This document shows, one piece after another, positions 1 to 11,059 of a DNA stretch of 64,000 nt (position 1 is its first letter; every line of letters begins with the position of its first letter). Made by a program: the position numbers and the translations under genes. Below the pieces are notes generated by a model that had not been told where the DNA came from, made no database searches, and was given only the letters and a program-made list of their open reading frames with translations. The stretch spans positions 220,727,741-220,791,740 of the forward strand of contig CM041465.1 in the NCBI GenBank assembly GCA_023213395.1. Direction: 5' to 3'. This DNA is from Cycas panzhihuaensis (Eukaryota > Cycadophyta).

Positions 1-4
1 AATC

Positions 5-52
5 TCAACAAATACTTCGAAAAGTAAATCTGAATCCGAATGGAAGAAATGA
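5..52 (-). other. Possible terminal exon of the PP1 gene (tentative)
   Basis: Downstream of the donor at 130, the minus strand has CTACAG ending at 53. After it comes a phase-0 reading frame of 15 codons and a TGA at 5-7. This would give a short non-conserved C-terminal tail after a 78-base intron. It rests only on splice-site shape and frame; the tail has no recognised homology, and another acceptor (TTCAG near 31-35) would also work. Confidence 0.25.
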
Positions 53-130
53 CTGTAGTTCATATATATATAGTTCCTTTTCATAGGAAGTCTAAACCAA
101 ATAAAAGGGAAATATGAAGTAGCCATTCAC

Positions 131-346
131 CTTTCGAGGAGGCGTCCCTGGTCTAGATACATTAGCGTTACCAAATCCAAGTTTTCCCTTTTTCTCAGCT
201 GGCTTTAAAATCTGGAATGAGCACATCAATGTTTCGTCAACACTCATCAAAGCACCTGCATTGTCAAATTCTCCACAATAATTTGGAGCTGAAAATATAG
301 TAACCAGCTGCCTTTTTGCAAAGAACTCGTACCCATCTTCAACCAC
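131..346 (-). CDS. TOPP: PP1 catalytic subunit, C-terminal coding exon
   Basis: This exon continues the phosphatase in phase 0: acceptor TTTCAG, then GTG GTT GAA GAT. It encodes 72 residues including the family signature [14 protein letters not shown], which carries a metal-ligand region and the substrate-groove loop. It ends in the plant PP1 tail motif [13 protein letters not shown] at 134-131 is followed by GTGAAT, a good donor. The intron separating it from the central exon is only 89 bases (347-435). If the donor were not used, translation would run 12 more residues to a stop at 92-94, giving an alternative tail. All core residues are conserved, and the variable part is restricted to the tail. 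Confidence 0.94.
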
Positions 347-435
347 CTGAAATTGAAGTTACAATTTCATCCATTCAGTATTCTGAAGTGAAGGGGGAAA
401 AAAGCAAACACACTTAAAGATACTAGGCAACACAC

Positions 436-995
436 CTGGTGAGCTCGGCAGATAAGATCCAGATCATGCTTCTGTAGAAATTCAGTGACCTTATCCGGTC
501 CAAATGTGTACGATACACCTCTGTCATTCTCACCCCAACCTTCAATATCCTTATCTGGATCAGCCCAAAGAAGATCACACAAGAGACCCTGATCTGGCAC
601 ATCGGTGGGCCGTGCAATATTTCTGATCTGATCCAAGTGATTCAAATCAGGAGAAAGGCCACCATGCATACAAAGAATCTTCTCGTCAATAAGTGCAGCA
701 ACAGGCAAACAGTTGAAACAATCTGTGAAAATCTTCCACAGACGAACATTGAACCTTCGCTTACATTCATCATAGAAACCATATATTCTGTTGATGGAAG
801 CACACTCGTGATTTCCCCTCAAGAGGAAAAAGTTTTCTGGGTATTTGATCTTGTAGGCAAGGAGAAGACATATTGTCTCCAAACTTTGCTTTCCACGATC
901 CACGTAGTCACCCAGAAACAAATAATTTGCTGAAGGTGGAAAGCCACCATACTCAAATAGCCTCAAGAGGTCGGAGTACTGTCCATGGATGTCAC
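436..995 (-). CDS. TOPP: Serine/threonine protein phosphatase PP1 catalytic subunit, central coding exon
   Basis: This exon encodes most of the catalytic core of a type-one protein phosphatase, a metal-dependent Ser/Thr phosphatase of nucleus and cytosol that acts with regulatory subunits. Reading on the minus strand from 995, it shows the metal-binding and catalytic motifs in order: [25 protein letters not shown] and RAHQ. The acceptor AACAG lies at 996-1000. The exon starts in phase 1, finishing the Gly codon of GDIHG. It ends with CAC CAG at 436, followed by the donor GTGTG. No stop or frameshift is seen over 560 bases, so the gene looks functional. The preceding exon, encoding about the first 60 residues up to the ICG motif, was not found in this window. 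Family assignment is certain; the exact paralogue is not. Confidence 0.96.
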
Positions 996-1090
996 CTGTT
1001 GTCCAAGCAACTCAGAAACTTAGAGAACGTTCCATCATGAAAAACAAACATTGAAAGGAAAAAATAAAATTCAAAAAAGATATGGAACGA

Positions 1091-1675
1091 CTACTAAATT
1101 TGCTTCCACCCCGCAAACCTCCTTGCCATAGGTTACAACCAAAATTATCACTGCAGCTCCAAAAGATGTAAATTCCTATAAAAAACCAAATCCAGCCTAA
1201 AAAGCGACCAACAGAATTGGACTTTCATTCATTGGTATAATGCAATCAAACATTAACAAAATAAGCACCCCTAACAAGGATTGAAACCTATAAAACAACT
1301 TTCATACAGATCAATTAAAATAAAAGGTGGAAGAACCTCAATCAAGAACAGACCAAGGACACAACTTGAGTTTTAAAATACCCAAGTGACAACTACTGAA
1401 TTTGCTTTCCTCCTGACAACCTCTTTGCCACAGATTACAACCAAAATTATCACCGCAAAGTCCAAATGAAACAAATTCATATAAAAACCAAATCCAACCT
1501 AAAAAATTACCGACAGAAGGTGACTTCTGTTGCTTGTTATAATGGGAGCAAACGGTAGCAAAATAAGTAAGCCTACTAAAACAACTTTCATACAGATCAA
1601 TCAAAACAAAGCATGCAAGTACCTAAATCAAGAACAAACATACCAAGAGCACAAGTTTCAGTTCAACATATTCTT
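1091..1675. repeat. Diverged tandem duplication (about 302-bp period) in the presumed first intron of PP1
   Basis: Two adjacent copies, about 1091-1392 and 1393-1675, share long stretches such as ttacaaccaaaattatcac and acaactttcatacagatcaa in the same order. They differ by many substitutions and small indels, so the duplication is old. No coding potential is seen. The copies lie just upstream (in gene direction) of the PP1 central exon, so they are probably intronic. Confidence 0.8.
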
Positions 1676-2059
1676 CAACAAACAAAAGAGATTGTCTAGT
1701 AATAGAGTTTCTGATCTCTCACCTAGTAATACAAAATACAAAATGATTCAACAGCAATGATTCTTGCTACTCCCTGTTCAGTTCAAAAATAAATAACTCC
1801 AATTGTACAAACTGAAGCTTCCATTGCATATCCAAGAATATGTAGTTTTTTTAGTTTATATTCCAAAAATGAAAAACATTTTTGTATTTTGCCAATTATT
1901 TTCAAATAGCATATCTAAAGTTTAAAAATTTAAAGTACACGGAAAAGTTAGCAGCATTGTTACCATGAAATGCATATCGCACCGTTCTCCAAGAGCAAAA
2001 CATTTATGCATGAGAAATATATGAGAAACCACACTCTTAATTTTTCTTATTTTAAGTAG

Positions 2060-2061
<2 letters not shown>

Positions 2062-2096
<35 letters not shown>
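2062..2096. repeat. (TA)n microsatellite followed by poly-T
   Basis: About 17 TA units are followed by a run of T to about 2111. This is simple sequence; the minus-strand reading frame through it is a shadow. Confidence 0.95.
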
Positions 2097-2111
<15 letters not shown>

Positions 2112-2188
2112 GAATTGGATGCTTCTATTAATTTCAAATATTATATACAGACACATGTCAGCATACACAATGTGTTGTGCACGCCACT

Positions 2189-2562
2189 TGTTGGATATAA
2201 TAACCAATTACACATTAACCCCATTAACACTCTCTTATGTATTTTTTAAATAATATATTGTTGGCCACCTTAACATGTGTGCCACCTTGATAAGTGTGCT
2301 AGCACACAAAGGTTGACCTTGAGAGTTATCACTTGAGGTGAGATGTTGTATAAGCATATACATGATCCTTCAAATAATCGAAAGTTTGACCATTCTTCCA
2401 CTAATACATTGTGCTTCATACTTGTACATATTTCATTCTTTTGTATCTCATTGCTTATTCTACACTCACCTCACTCATCTATTCTGTCCATTATTGGGTC
2501 CACTATCAGAGTCTCATCTAAAACCGATATTGTAGTATCATAGCCTCAACTCTAAACCAGCA
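2189..2562 (+). repeat. 5' LTR of the 2.2-5.6 kb element
   Basis: It begins TGTTGGATATAA and ends ...CCAGCA, 3 bases before a primer-binding site. It aligns over its full length with 5178-5555, for example through ggttgacctt, cttcatactt and attgggtccactatca. Confidence 0.85.
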
Positions 2563-2565
2563 TCG

Positions 2566-2577
2566 TGGTATCAGAGC
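2566..2577 (+). promoter_or_regulatory. tRNA-iMet-type primer-binding site
   Basis: TGGTATCAGAGC matches the canonical plant copia primer-binding site. A degenerate copy (tagtatcatagc) lies 33 bases upstream inside the LTR end, in a duplicated 33-bp segment. Confidence 0.85.
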
Positions 2578-5177
2578 TCAAGGTTCAATTCTTAGTAGAC
2601 ATGTTAGAGCCTATTTTTCAGTCTTTTTAAAGCCATGTTTGTGTTGTTTTTGGAACATGTTTTAGACTCTGTTTAATGATTTAGTTATGTTATTTTTTGA
2701 AGAGATTTTCAAATTTTTGAGAGCTATTTTATCACAAGTTTATTAAATATTATTGGGGCTGACTCATTGCTGTTTTTTTCAGATTTTTGGGACTGTATTA
2801 TGATATTTTGAAGCCATTTAAAAGCTTTTTTAAACAATAAAAAGAGTTGTTCTATTGCAGATTTTGAGTTGGAGGCAATTTTTAAGCTATTCACAGTTTC
2901 TCTTTGAAGTTAACAATGTGGACAGCCTATACGTATGTGGCTAGCCCAAATAAAATTGCATGCAGGATCAACTGTTCTAGTCCACAACATTGTAAAGGAT
3001 GTTATCCTTTGCCATACTTTTATGAGTTTTTCAGTTGATATGTGTTCATGTTTTTTAAGCCAGTGGGCCCTGTTACAGAAATGATGCATGGATTGGGTGA
3101 AGAAGAAACGTTGATTGTCCAGAGATCAAAGTGATTCCATAAGTAGTTGTTTCTTGGCAAGATTGTGTAGCAGATCGTGTGAGCAACCAGCAAAAAAGGA
3201 AATCCAAAATTGAAAGGTTTGAAAGTAAAAAATGTATGTTTTTTAGCAAACCCTGCAGAGAATTTTCTATTCTTTTGAGAAATTATTTAGGCCTCCAAAT
3301 ATGTTTGGCCTTTAGATATGATGTAGGGCATGAGATTTTGCCCCTCAGAATTATGGAATTAATGTATAAGTCTATCTATATCATTTTTTAAAACCTCTGC
3401 AGGAAAAATGACAAGGTCCTTTGTTGTCTGATGATTCCTATATGAGGACAACTGCATGTACAAACACTTATTAAAAAAAAAAAAAAATAACAAGAACAAT
3501 GCATTTAGAGGTTGGCGGCTTGGAAGTGAATGCCTTGGAATGGATAGAGACAAATGTGGATGATGAGAGGATTAGACATAACTCGCTCGCAGGTAGAACC
3601 TAGATGCACTATCAAACTACAAATTGCAAGTGCCGAAGGGCAAAAAGAGAATCCCAAGGCAGGCAGCCTTGCATCAGACATGGAGAGCATACCTACCAGA
3701 CAATTTGAAGTAGGATCCCTTGACAAGTAGACGCAGAATCTTGGTCACATACAATGGAAAACACACAACAGATGGAACAGAAGAAGACTATTGCATACAT
3801 AAACGACTGCAACACATGCCCAAAGCCCCCGCATGAAGAGACGTCTCCAAAGAGGCGAGGCTTAGAATGAAGAAACCCAAACAAGGGCAGCAAAATACAT
3901 GGCGTTGATGAAGCAGATAGTCACCATGAAGAGCTATGAAGCAAATGCAAGGATTAGACAATTGCCGATGCCAATTGGAAACTTGCAAAAATTTTTGCAA
4001 AACCCTAATACATTTTGGTGGATGATTTCATTTTGGCAGACGACAAATATTTTTTGGCCTTTTTTCATGTTGGGCAGACATCAAAAATTATAGGCGAGAG
4101 TTTTTTTTTTTTTTTTTCTGCAATTGCAAAATTAAAATTAACTAAATTGAATTAAAATTTGAAACCCATGCTAACCCCTTGACAGTAAGCCCCTGGTCAC
4201 ATGGAACACTCACGTGACCTCAACTTCAGCGTGAAAGGGGCTAAACCCCTCTTTTTTTGCCCCTCTCACTTTTTAATGACATGACTGCACTATTTTCTTC
4301 GTAACTTGAGCTAGGAGAATCTATTTTCAGATCCAAAAAATGTGGTTAATTCCTTGTTCAGCCCTCTTCAATATAACAGCTCACATGACATAATTTAGAG
4401 CTGATTCGATAAGAAGTTTTCAACTGAAAGACAAAAAATTCAAAATTTATCTTTTTATGAATTTTTATTATGTTTAGGCACATTCATGTCGTTTTAAGGG
4501 TTCCAAATCATTTGATATTATTCATCTCGATGTAAAGTACTCCAAATAGGGGGGTGAATGTAAAAATTATCATATAGGCTCTAGTTGAGGCTCTAAGAGA
4601 ACCTCATTTTACATTAAATTTGTCAATAATTGTCATGGGAGAGAGTCATTTTAAAGTTTTTGTAAGTTACATCCATTTCATGTCATATTTAAGACATTTC
4701 AGGTCATTGACACATGTAATTCTAAACACTTATAATCCATAGAGGCATGTTTGTAAACCCATTGAAGCATATGTTAGGCCTTACAAGGCACACCATAGAG
4801 CCCCTTTATGATGTATTTTTGGCCATTGTAACTGATGATAGCTACTCATATTGTCCAATTTGGCAAGAGATGGGACCCTTCTCTATAGTTACTCTTGCAT
4901 TGATTTTTAGCTCACTTGTTCAATCACATAGAGCAGTGTATTCCTAGAGTGTAACTGACTTGGTGCTAATAGAACCACGTACACACGAAAGAGCAACCTA
5001 ACTAACTGGCAATCACAGCGATCAGTTATCCATGTGATCCGATAGATGAAACTCACTTCATATGGATGTCATTAGCAATTTATGTCATTTGAAACAGTTT
5101 GTTCTAACAAATATTTGAAGACCAAATTTATTGTTTGATGACATTTTACTCATGTAATTGTATATTACATAGAGGAA
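2578..5177. other. Internal region of the non-autonomous element, no gene seen
   Basis: It is AT-rich sequence with poly-A at 3474-3488 and poly-T at 4101-4117. Only short unrelated frames (under 75 codons) occur on both strands, and none resembles a known family. Confidence 0.6.
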
Positions 5178-5555
5178 TGTTGGATATAATATCCAACTAC
5201 CTTCCAACCCCATTTGCACTCTCTCTCGTGTTTTATGAATTTTATATTGTTAGCCACCTTTACATGTGTGCCCCCTTAATAAGTGTGCCATCACACAAAG
5301 GTTGACCTTAAGGGTTCTCACTTGTTGAAGTAAGATGTTCTATAAGTATGTGCGTCATTCTTTCTAATAATTTGAAGTTAGGCCATTATTCCCAATTTAT
5401 TGTGCTTCATACTTATACATGTTTCATTCTCTTGTATTTATTGATCTATCATACACTCACCTCATCATCTATTCTTCGTCTGTTATTGGGTCCACTATCA
5501 TTGCCTCCATCTAAAACCAACATTGCAGTATTAGAGTTTCAATTTGAATCCAACA
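5178..5555 (+). repeat. 3' LTR of the 2.2-5.6 kb element
   Basis: This is the direct repeat of 2189-2562, preceded by the purine run AGAGGAA at 5171-5177. Its end was placed at CA by alignment with the left copy. Confidence 0.83.
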
Positions 5556-7768
5556 TTGTTTCCATACATTCAAGCTAGAAAGCATGGTGTGAAGGGCAAG
5601 TCAATTGTACACATTGAGCATGCCTTCATAGGATTTGACCTCATGACTAAAGCAAACACTCCACCACCTTGCCAAGTGGGCAAACCTACTTTGATAGTAG
5701 CTTATATTTTAAATCTTAACAATAATGTGTTAATTTTTATAAGGTGCTTCTTAATTTTTGTCAAGGTTACATGTATTGTTTCATAAATAGGCATTCCATT
5801 TTAAATATTATAAACTTGCAAAGTGACACATTAGCTTGGAAGCCCATAGGTAATGTTCAGATGATGCAGAAATATAGCTTCTGTAGGTAGATGGTACACT
5901 CTTCATTCTTCCAGTATCCCACCTCCTACATCAGTCATAAGCCTTCTAAAAAGCCTGTCGTAGGTTAACTTTGGGCAGTGGAGAACCTTCATTAATTCAA
6001 TCTTCATTGTATGTGAAATCACAAATGCATGGTGATTGGACACAGCTTCAGGCTTTTTCTGAATTTGATTCAGCTTCAAGGTTCTCCCAAGCTAATTGAT
6101 GATTTTTTATTCTTGTTACAGCAATTTAATACAATGAAATGAAAGTATAAGATAGGAAAGAAAAAAAAGGCTTTATCAATAAGGCTAGAGTGTATTTTGG
6201 CATAACGACTTGCCTTGCATACTTACGTTTGAAAGTCCATCATGAACAAAAGTTTGTTTTGCAATGTAATTGACCACATTTTATTTTAAGTTGTAAATAA
6301 TTCAAACCATCACAGTAAAAGACTAAATAGTAGGTGAGATTCTAGTGTCTAGTAGACTCCTAGTCGAAAGTCTTGGTATGAACTTACCATTCAAGACACT
6401 AATCTAACAGTTCAATAGTAGGTGCATAAAATGGAGACTTTTACTATTACATAAAACTCCTTTCTTTATGTACTGTAAGTTGTTGGCCCCTGTATAACGG
6501 TATTATACTGAACAAACAAGACAAATCAACTAAATATTAACTTCAATATTATAGATCCTATAAATTTTCCCCGTGCCTCCCTTTTATGTTAAATGTATTG
6601 GTAATTATTAATAATATTTTAGGATACTATAACATGTTGAAAGTTCTTTATTTGTGTTTTCTTATTATTTATTTTCCGCGCTTCACCACATACAAACTGC
6701 AAAACTCTATCTTTCCTATTCATTGTTTAAAAACATCATTTTCAGTTTAACATTAAATGAGATAAGCCTATGAGAAAAACAAACTTTAATTGTCATTTTG
6801 ACATCCTTACCTGGGATGTGAGCCAGCTACTTCAAGAAGTGAGGAAGTGTTGTGTGACTGAAAGTGTGGATACTTGAGCAATTGCCAAAGGAAAAAGATT
6901 TGTATCACTATGGTTGATGATTCGAATATGGCAAATGGGTAGCGCAGACTTTAGGAAAGACAGATTATAAAAAAAGGGAATATTTTTGAAATATCCCTTA
7001 TGTCATATCCTAAAGTTTAATTTGCAGAGTCTAAAATAAAAATTTTCGAATTTTCACCTGCAAGCAACGGTCAAGCGACTAATGCGATCATGCAGATGGT
7101 GACTACTCATAAACAAGGGTCAGATTGACGTGTGGCTTTCAATCTAGAGTCCTCAGATGGATATGAAGAAATGGGAGCAATTCCCTCATTTGGGCGGGTA
7201 CATGACAGTCTTGAGGAAATACAGACAGTGGTGAGAAAACAAAACCTTCGTGAGTGCTTTTTCTCTTCGAAATAGGTGTGGCCAAGGTAACACCACCTCT
7301 AGACAGCTTTAGATCATAGCCAGCAACTAAAATAGTTAAAGAACGAAATTTTTTGTGATAAAATTCACCCAGAACAGTGGAAAATCTGCCCAGCACAGTG
7401 TGCGTTAACCCAGATACAGTTGCAAGTCTGAGAATGAGTAGCTGCAGAAGATTTGAAGCCATCAAGGAGTGATTTACACAAAACTTAAAAATTTAGTTAA
7501 AAAATCTGCAAAAATATTTTTTTGATGCAGGCAATGAAAAAGTATAATGATTTTTGCTTGTATCCTCTGTTACAAGTACAAAATACACTTCAGAAAAATT
7601 TCAAAAATTAAATTGATTAATTTCTAGCTTCTAAAAATACTTGTGAGAAAAAAACAGTGCAAAGTTAGGCCAAACACAGCATTGAATCACGCTCAGAGAG
7701 CGAAGGTCTTCACCAAGGGTTTAGTGCATTTCTCCAAGCTCCAAATCAACAGGAACTCCTCACCAAGC
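5556..7768. other. No gene seen; right part resembles a copia leader
   Basis: No coding region is supported; a minus-strand frame at 7139-7465 (108 codons) has no recognisable domain. The last ~130 bases (about 7640-7768) resemble the leader next to the primer-binding site of the nested copia element near 61250-61374, sharing gtcntcaccaagggttt. This suggests the start of the internal region of a truncated minus-strand element. Confidence 0.5.
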
Positions 7769-7769
7769 A

Positions 7770-7781
7770 GCTCTGATACCA
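7770..7781 (-). promoter_or_regulatory. tRNA-iMet-type primer-binding site, minus strand
   Basis: The reverse complement reads TGGTATCAGAGC and lies 3 bases inside the adjacent LTR. It sets the orientation of the LTR at 7785-8274 as minus. Confidence 0.85.
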
Positions 7782-7784
7782 CAA

Positions 7785-8274
7785 TGACAGCCTAGGATCA
7801 TATGAGAAGCAAATGTGCTAGGAGATTTGATGATTAGCACAAAAGCAATAGCACCAAATAAATTAGCCAACAAGCAGGCAAATACTCAAGTATATGAAAG
7901 ACACAAGCAACGGAGGAGTAAGAATTATTCCTCACTCCAAAATAACAAGAATAACTTGTATTCAAATGAGTAACATATCAATACAATACATCACTCATGC
8001 TCTACATGAGAAAATGGTCTCAATATATAGAGGAGGAGGAGGAAGCTTAGGAGGCTACATGTTTGACACTTGTCAAACATGCACACCATGTCCCATGTGC
8101 ACTCACATGTGCAAAAGTACATGAGGGATACATTTACCCTCAAGTTACAACATTGTATTTACTAGAAAGAATGTGGATGTATACTTCACACTGAGTGGTA
8201 AAGAACTTTACATAAATTACATAACTAAACAATATAAAGTACACGACTTAACATTTAAACATAAAGATCTAACA
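7785..8274 (-). repeat. Copia-type LTR (solo or from a truncated element)
   Basis: It is bounded by TG...CA (minus strand TGTTAGATCTTTATG...). It is a diverged relative of the LTRs at 51089-51641 and 61390-61939: shared pieces are acatgtttgacacttgtcaaaca, actagaaagaatgtgg and the terminal catttaaacataa block. A primer-binding site follows directly, so it is a 5' LTR. No coding internal region or partner LTR was found to the left, so the element is truncated. Confidence 0.75.
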
Positions 8275-9858
8275 CTTTGTGGAAGTTATGATTATAATCA
8301 TGATGTGCAGAGGCTGTGAATGTTTCCTATAGGAAAGAAATTAAGTAGCTTAAAGATCTAGAAGATGGATCAGTTACAACCTAGCAAAAAATAAACAAGA
8401 AGTCTGAAAATTTTCAGAGTTGTGATCATGACAATAATGCTTGGGAGTAAATTTTAATGATTAAATGAAAAGCACAATGAGATGGTGGAGGGTAGATTGA
8501 AACGCTGGATTCTCTCATTAGACAATGGTCATGATGAGAGGACATTAAAACTGCCTCTGTGGCTAGATTGTCTCCAAAGATGCAAATGTGGCCTTATACG
8601 TTTCCAGGGAAGCAATCATGAACAAAAACTTCGAAGGACAGTTGCTCACAGTATCACAAAGTTAGAGTAGTTGTACTGTGAAGGTTGTGAAATTTCAAGT
8701 TGAAAGGGAGGAGTTGGAGATGGTCTAAATAGAGTTTAAACAACTAACCTGATTTGTGATATGCAGGATAACATTTTAACTTCAGATGAACACAATTGAA
8801 TTGAATTAAGCAACAAGAAACAAATCTGAAATCATCTATAGATGATGGGGGTATGAGAAATTCGTTAGGAGGGCATGTGGTTGTGAATGGTCCTCTAGAA
8901 TACGTAGAAATATATGTTATTTGTGTAAGAAGATCATGATGAAGCAAATTGTCTGATTGAAGAAGAGTTGAATACAACTTTGAGAATAGATGGTGATGCT
9001 ATCAATGAGTCCGGCTATGTTGAGGTACAAAGAAGAATAATCAATGGAATTCAATTGCTATTGAAAAATCTAAGTCTTATGCACACCTTTTAAACAAATA
9101 CTTACATCATGTAAAATATGTAATTGTGAATCCTTCGTAAATGCACCCTTAGCAGTGGTATTATATTAAGGCTTTATTACACTCTAAAGTGATAGAATTG
9201 GGACGTAATAGGTCATAGTAAGCAAACCCATTGAATGTTAGTGGTTATTCCAAAACACTTCCAAAATTAAAAAGTCAAAAACTCACCTTAAAAGGGAATT
9301 CAACAAGCTTCCTCACCAAGGAAGAGGATAGGGAACGCTCACACATCTTCTACCTCATGCAAGAAAGGGGACTTCACTTACTCACAGTTTTGGCATATAG
9401 CAAGATTTGGGTGTTTTGGGTTTTCAATTTCCTTCAAGTTGGAAAACATAGAACTTAGATGCCATGGATATTTTCAACAAGCATGAATTGTTACATATTC
9501 TATAATATATTTTTATTTTTCATGAAAATAATACAAATAGAAATTGGTTCCTACCAAGCCAATTGGGAGAGAGGCTAATTATGTTCCCAATTTTGAAGGA
9601 ATTCTTGCTGAGATGATGGATCCAGCCATAGATGCCTCTACATGGGCTTTAGGTGACTAGATATGAATTGGTAGCATAGGCCCCGGGGACTGGGTCTTGG
9701 TCCCCCCTTTGTCAGGTCTGATAGAGTCCCCTTGCCCGCCTCAAGAGTTGGGGTCACTGGGGGGCGTGGCTCCAGGCCACGAGTGGCTTAATCCTTATTC
9801 CCAACAAGATTTCAAGAGTATGTACGATGAAGTCAATGGGACTCCCTGCCAACGACTA
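8275..9858. other. No gene seen; contains a GC-rich patch
   Basis: It is AT-rich sequence with only short frames. Positions about 9678-9785 form a conspicuous GC-rich island (ccccggggac, ccccttgcccgcc, ggggggcgtgg) unlike anything nearby. No RNA gene or known domain was recognised. Confidence 0.5.
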
Positions 9859-10602
9859 TGTACAAGAGTTGAGTCACAAAAGATTTGGGGGTTTTCTTAG
9901 AGCAAAATGGAGTATAATTTCAGTCTTAAGTTGCAATCCATGTGCGACCAAGTATGACTTGAAGTCCAACCAATTTGCAATCTGAGTACAATTAGGTATG
10001 ACCTGAAGTACAACCAGGACCCTAGATCGTAATTATGATGACGAATGTAATTCTTGTTATTGTTAACAAATTGTTATTAATGAGTTAATTAAAAGCTAGT
10101 TGGGAGTTAGTTGAAAAATGGTTAACTGTACTATGAAAGCAAGATCGGTGTGCATTGCATCTTCCTGCACCAATCGAAGGATAGTGGGTGAGCTGGCGCA
10201 CTGTCTAAATAGTAGTAGTTAGTAGTGGTTGACAAGCGAGATCGATGTCGGGGTTTATTATTTCAATCTAGGGGTCATCTATCACATAGATAAGGTTGTG
10301 CCTTTCTTGATGCAAATATGTGTGTGAGAGTGTATTAAGTCTTCCTTCTTTTATTCCATTGTATCTCTCATTGTATTGGGTTGAAAGTTCTTCCATTATT
10401 ATACTTTGGGCCTATGTCCAACCCTTCTCGGGTTGGTGCAATCCCCTTTTTGGTAATGAAATAAGATTTGCCTCAATCTACGATGTATTGTTCATGCTTC
10501 TATGCGGTAATATAAGCATGTTATCCCTAGTAATATGATCAATGTTCTCCTATGTGTTCCCTTCTTGTTTGAGTTCTACTTGTGACAAGGAGTGAGCACA
10601 CA
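9859..10602 (+). repeat. 5' LTR of the importin-carrying element
   Basis: It starts TGTACAAGAGTTGAGTCACAAAAG and ends GAGCACACA before the primer-binding site. Early in it lie short repeats of the type gcgaccaagtatgacttgaa. About 130 bases near 10110-10300 are replaced or missing in the 3' LTR. Confidence 0.82.
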
Positions 10603-10617
10603 TTTTGGCATCGTTGC
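10603..10617 (+). promoter_or_regulatory. Decayed gypsy-type primer-binding site
   Basis: TTTTGGCATCGTTGC resembles the TTGGCGCCGTTGCC class of primer-binding sites used by plant gypsy elements, with C-to-T/A changes. It lies directly at the LTR end. Confidence 0.65.
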
Positions 10618-11059
10618 AGTGGTTTGAATCATTGAAATTTATCCAAAGTTTCGTTCATGACACTCCTTGATATGGCTAGGTGACAACAGCAACACATCAA
10701 CAAGCGAGGATTATGCAAATGGCGAGGCATGAAGGCCATGTATCCTTGGAAGAAAAGCTGACATTTATACAAGAGACCAAGTATGTCTTTGGTAAAATTG
10801 CCTTACGCCTTAGTAAGGTTTTTCAAGGATTTGGGTGGGCATATATACCAATTTGAGGAGGTTGTAGGTAAAGCAAATCAAGGAGAATTTGGAGATTGGG
10901 TTGCTCAGTTAGATATCATGAATTAGCATCTTGAAAGTGCCATTGTTGTTATGCAAGAAAATCTTCACAACTCATAAGAAAGTGTTGGAATGTCGACAAA
11001 AAGCTTCAAACCAAAAAAATGTGGGAGAAAATCTCAAGAAATAGAAGAACAAAACTTGA
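10618..11059 (+). other. Leader of the importin-carrying element, unrecognised
   Basis: It lies between the primer-binding site and the importin fragment. Some stretches translate plausibly with stops (for example a GDWVAQLDIMN-like piece near 10890), so further captured or gag sequence is possible, but I recognise no family. Confidence 0.4.

Larger units (their letters stand above)
2189..5555 (+). mobile_element. Non-autonomous LTR retrotransposon, 3.4 kb, no gag-pol
   Basis: Two direct repeats of about 375 bp (2189-2562 and 5178-5555) start TGTTGGATATAAT and flank 2.6 kb of sequence without any recognisable gag, protease, RT or integrase. A tRNA-iMet-type primer-binding site lies 3 bases inside the left repeat, and a purine stretch AGAGGAA immediately precedes the right one. 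Together these fix plus orientation. The repeats differ clearly from each other, so the insertion is old. I saw no matching target-site duplication (ccact on the left, ttgtt on the right). Size and emptiness fit the TRIM/LARD class, whose members rely on enzymes of autonomous elements, probably copia-type judging by the primer-binding site. Confidence 0.82.

Noticed and set aside
423-933. Open frames on both strands inside the phosphatase exon
   Set aside because: They are alternative-frame or opposite-strand shadows of the PP1 coding sequence.
996-2160. Search for the first PP1 exon near the acceptor
   Set aside because: No minus-strand sequence resembling the N-terminal PP1 residues or a donor after the ICG codons was found.
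7139-7465. 108-codon minus-strand frame as a gene
   Set aside because: No known domain, no start or splice support, and it lies in the probable remnant of a copia leader.
9675-9800. GC-rich patch as a tRNA or other RNA gene
   Set aside because: No cloverleaf or conserved promoter boxes could be recognised by eye.
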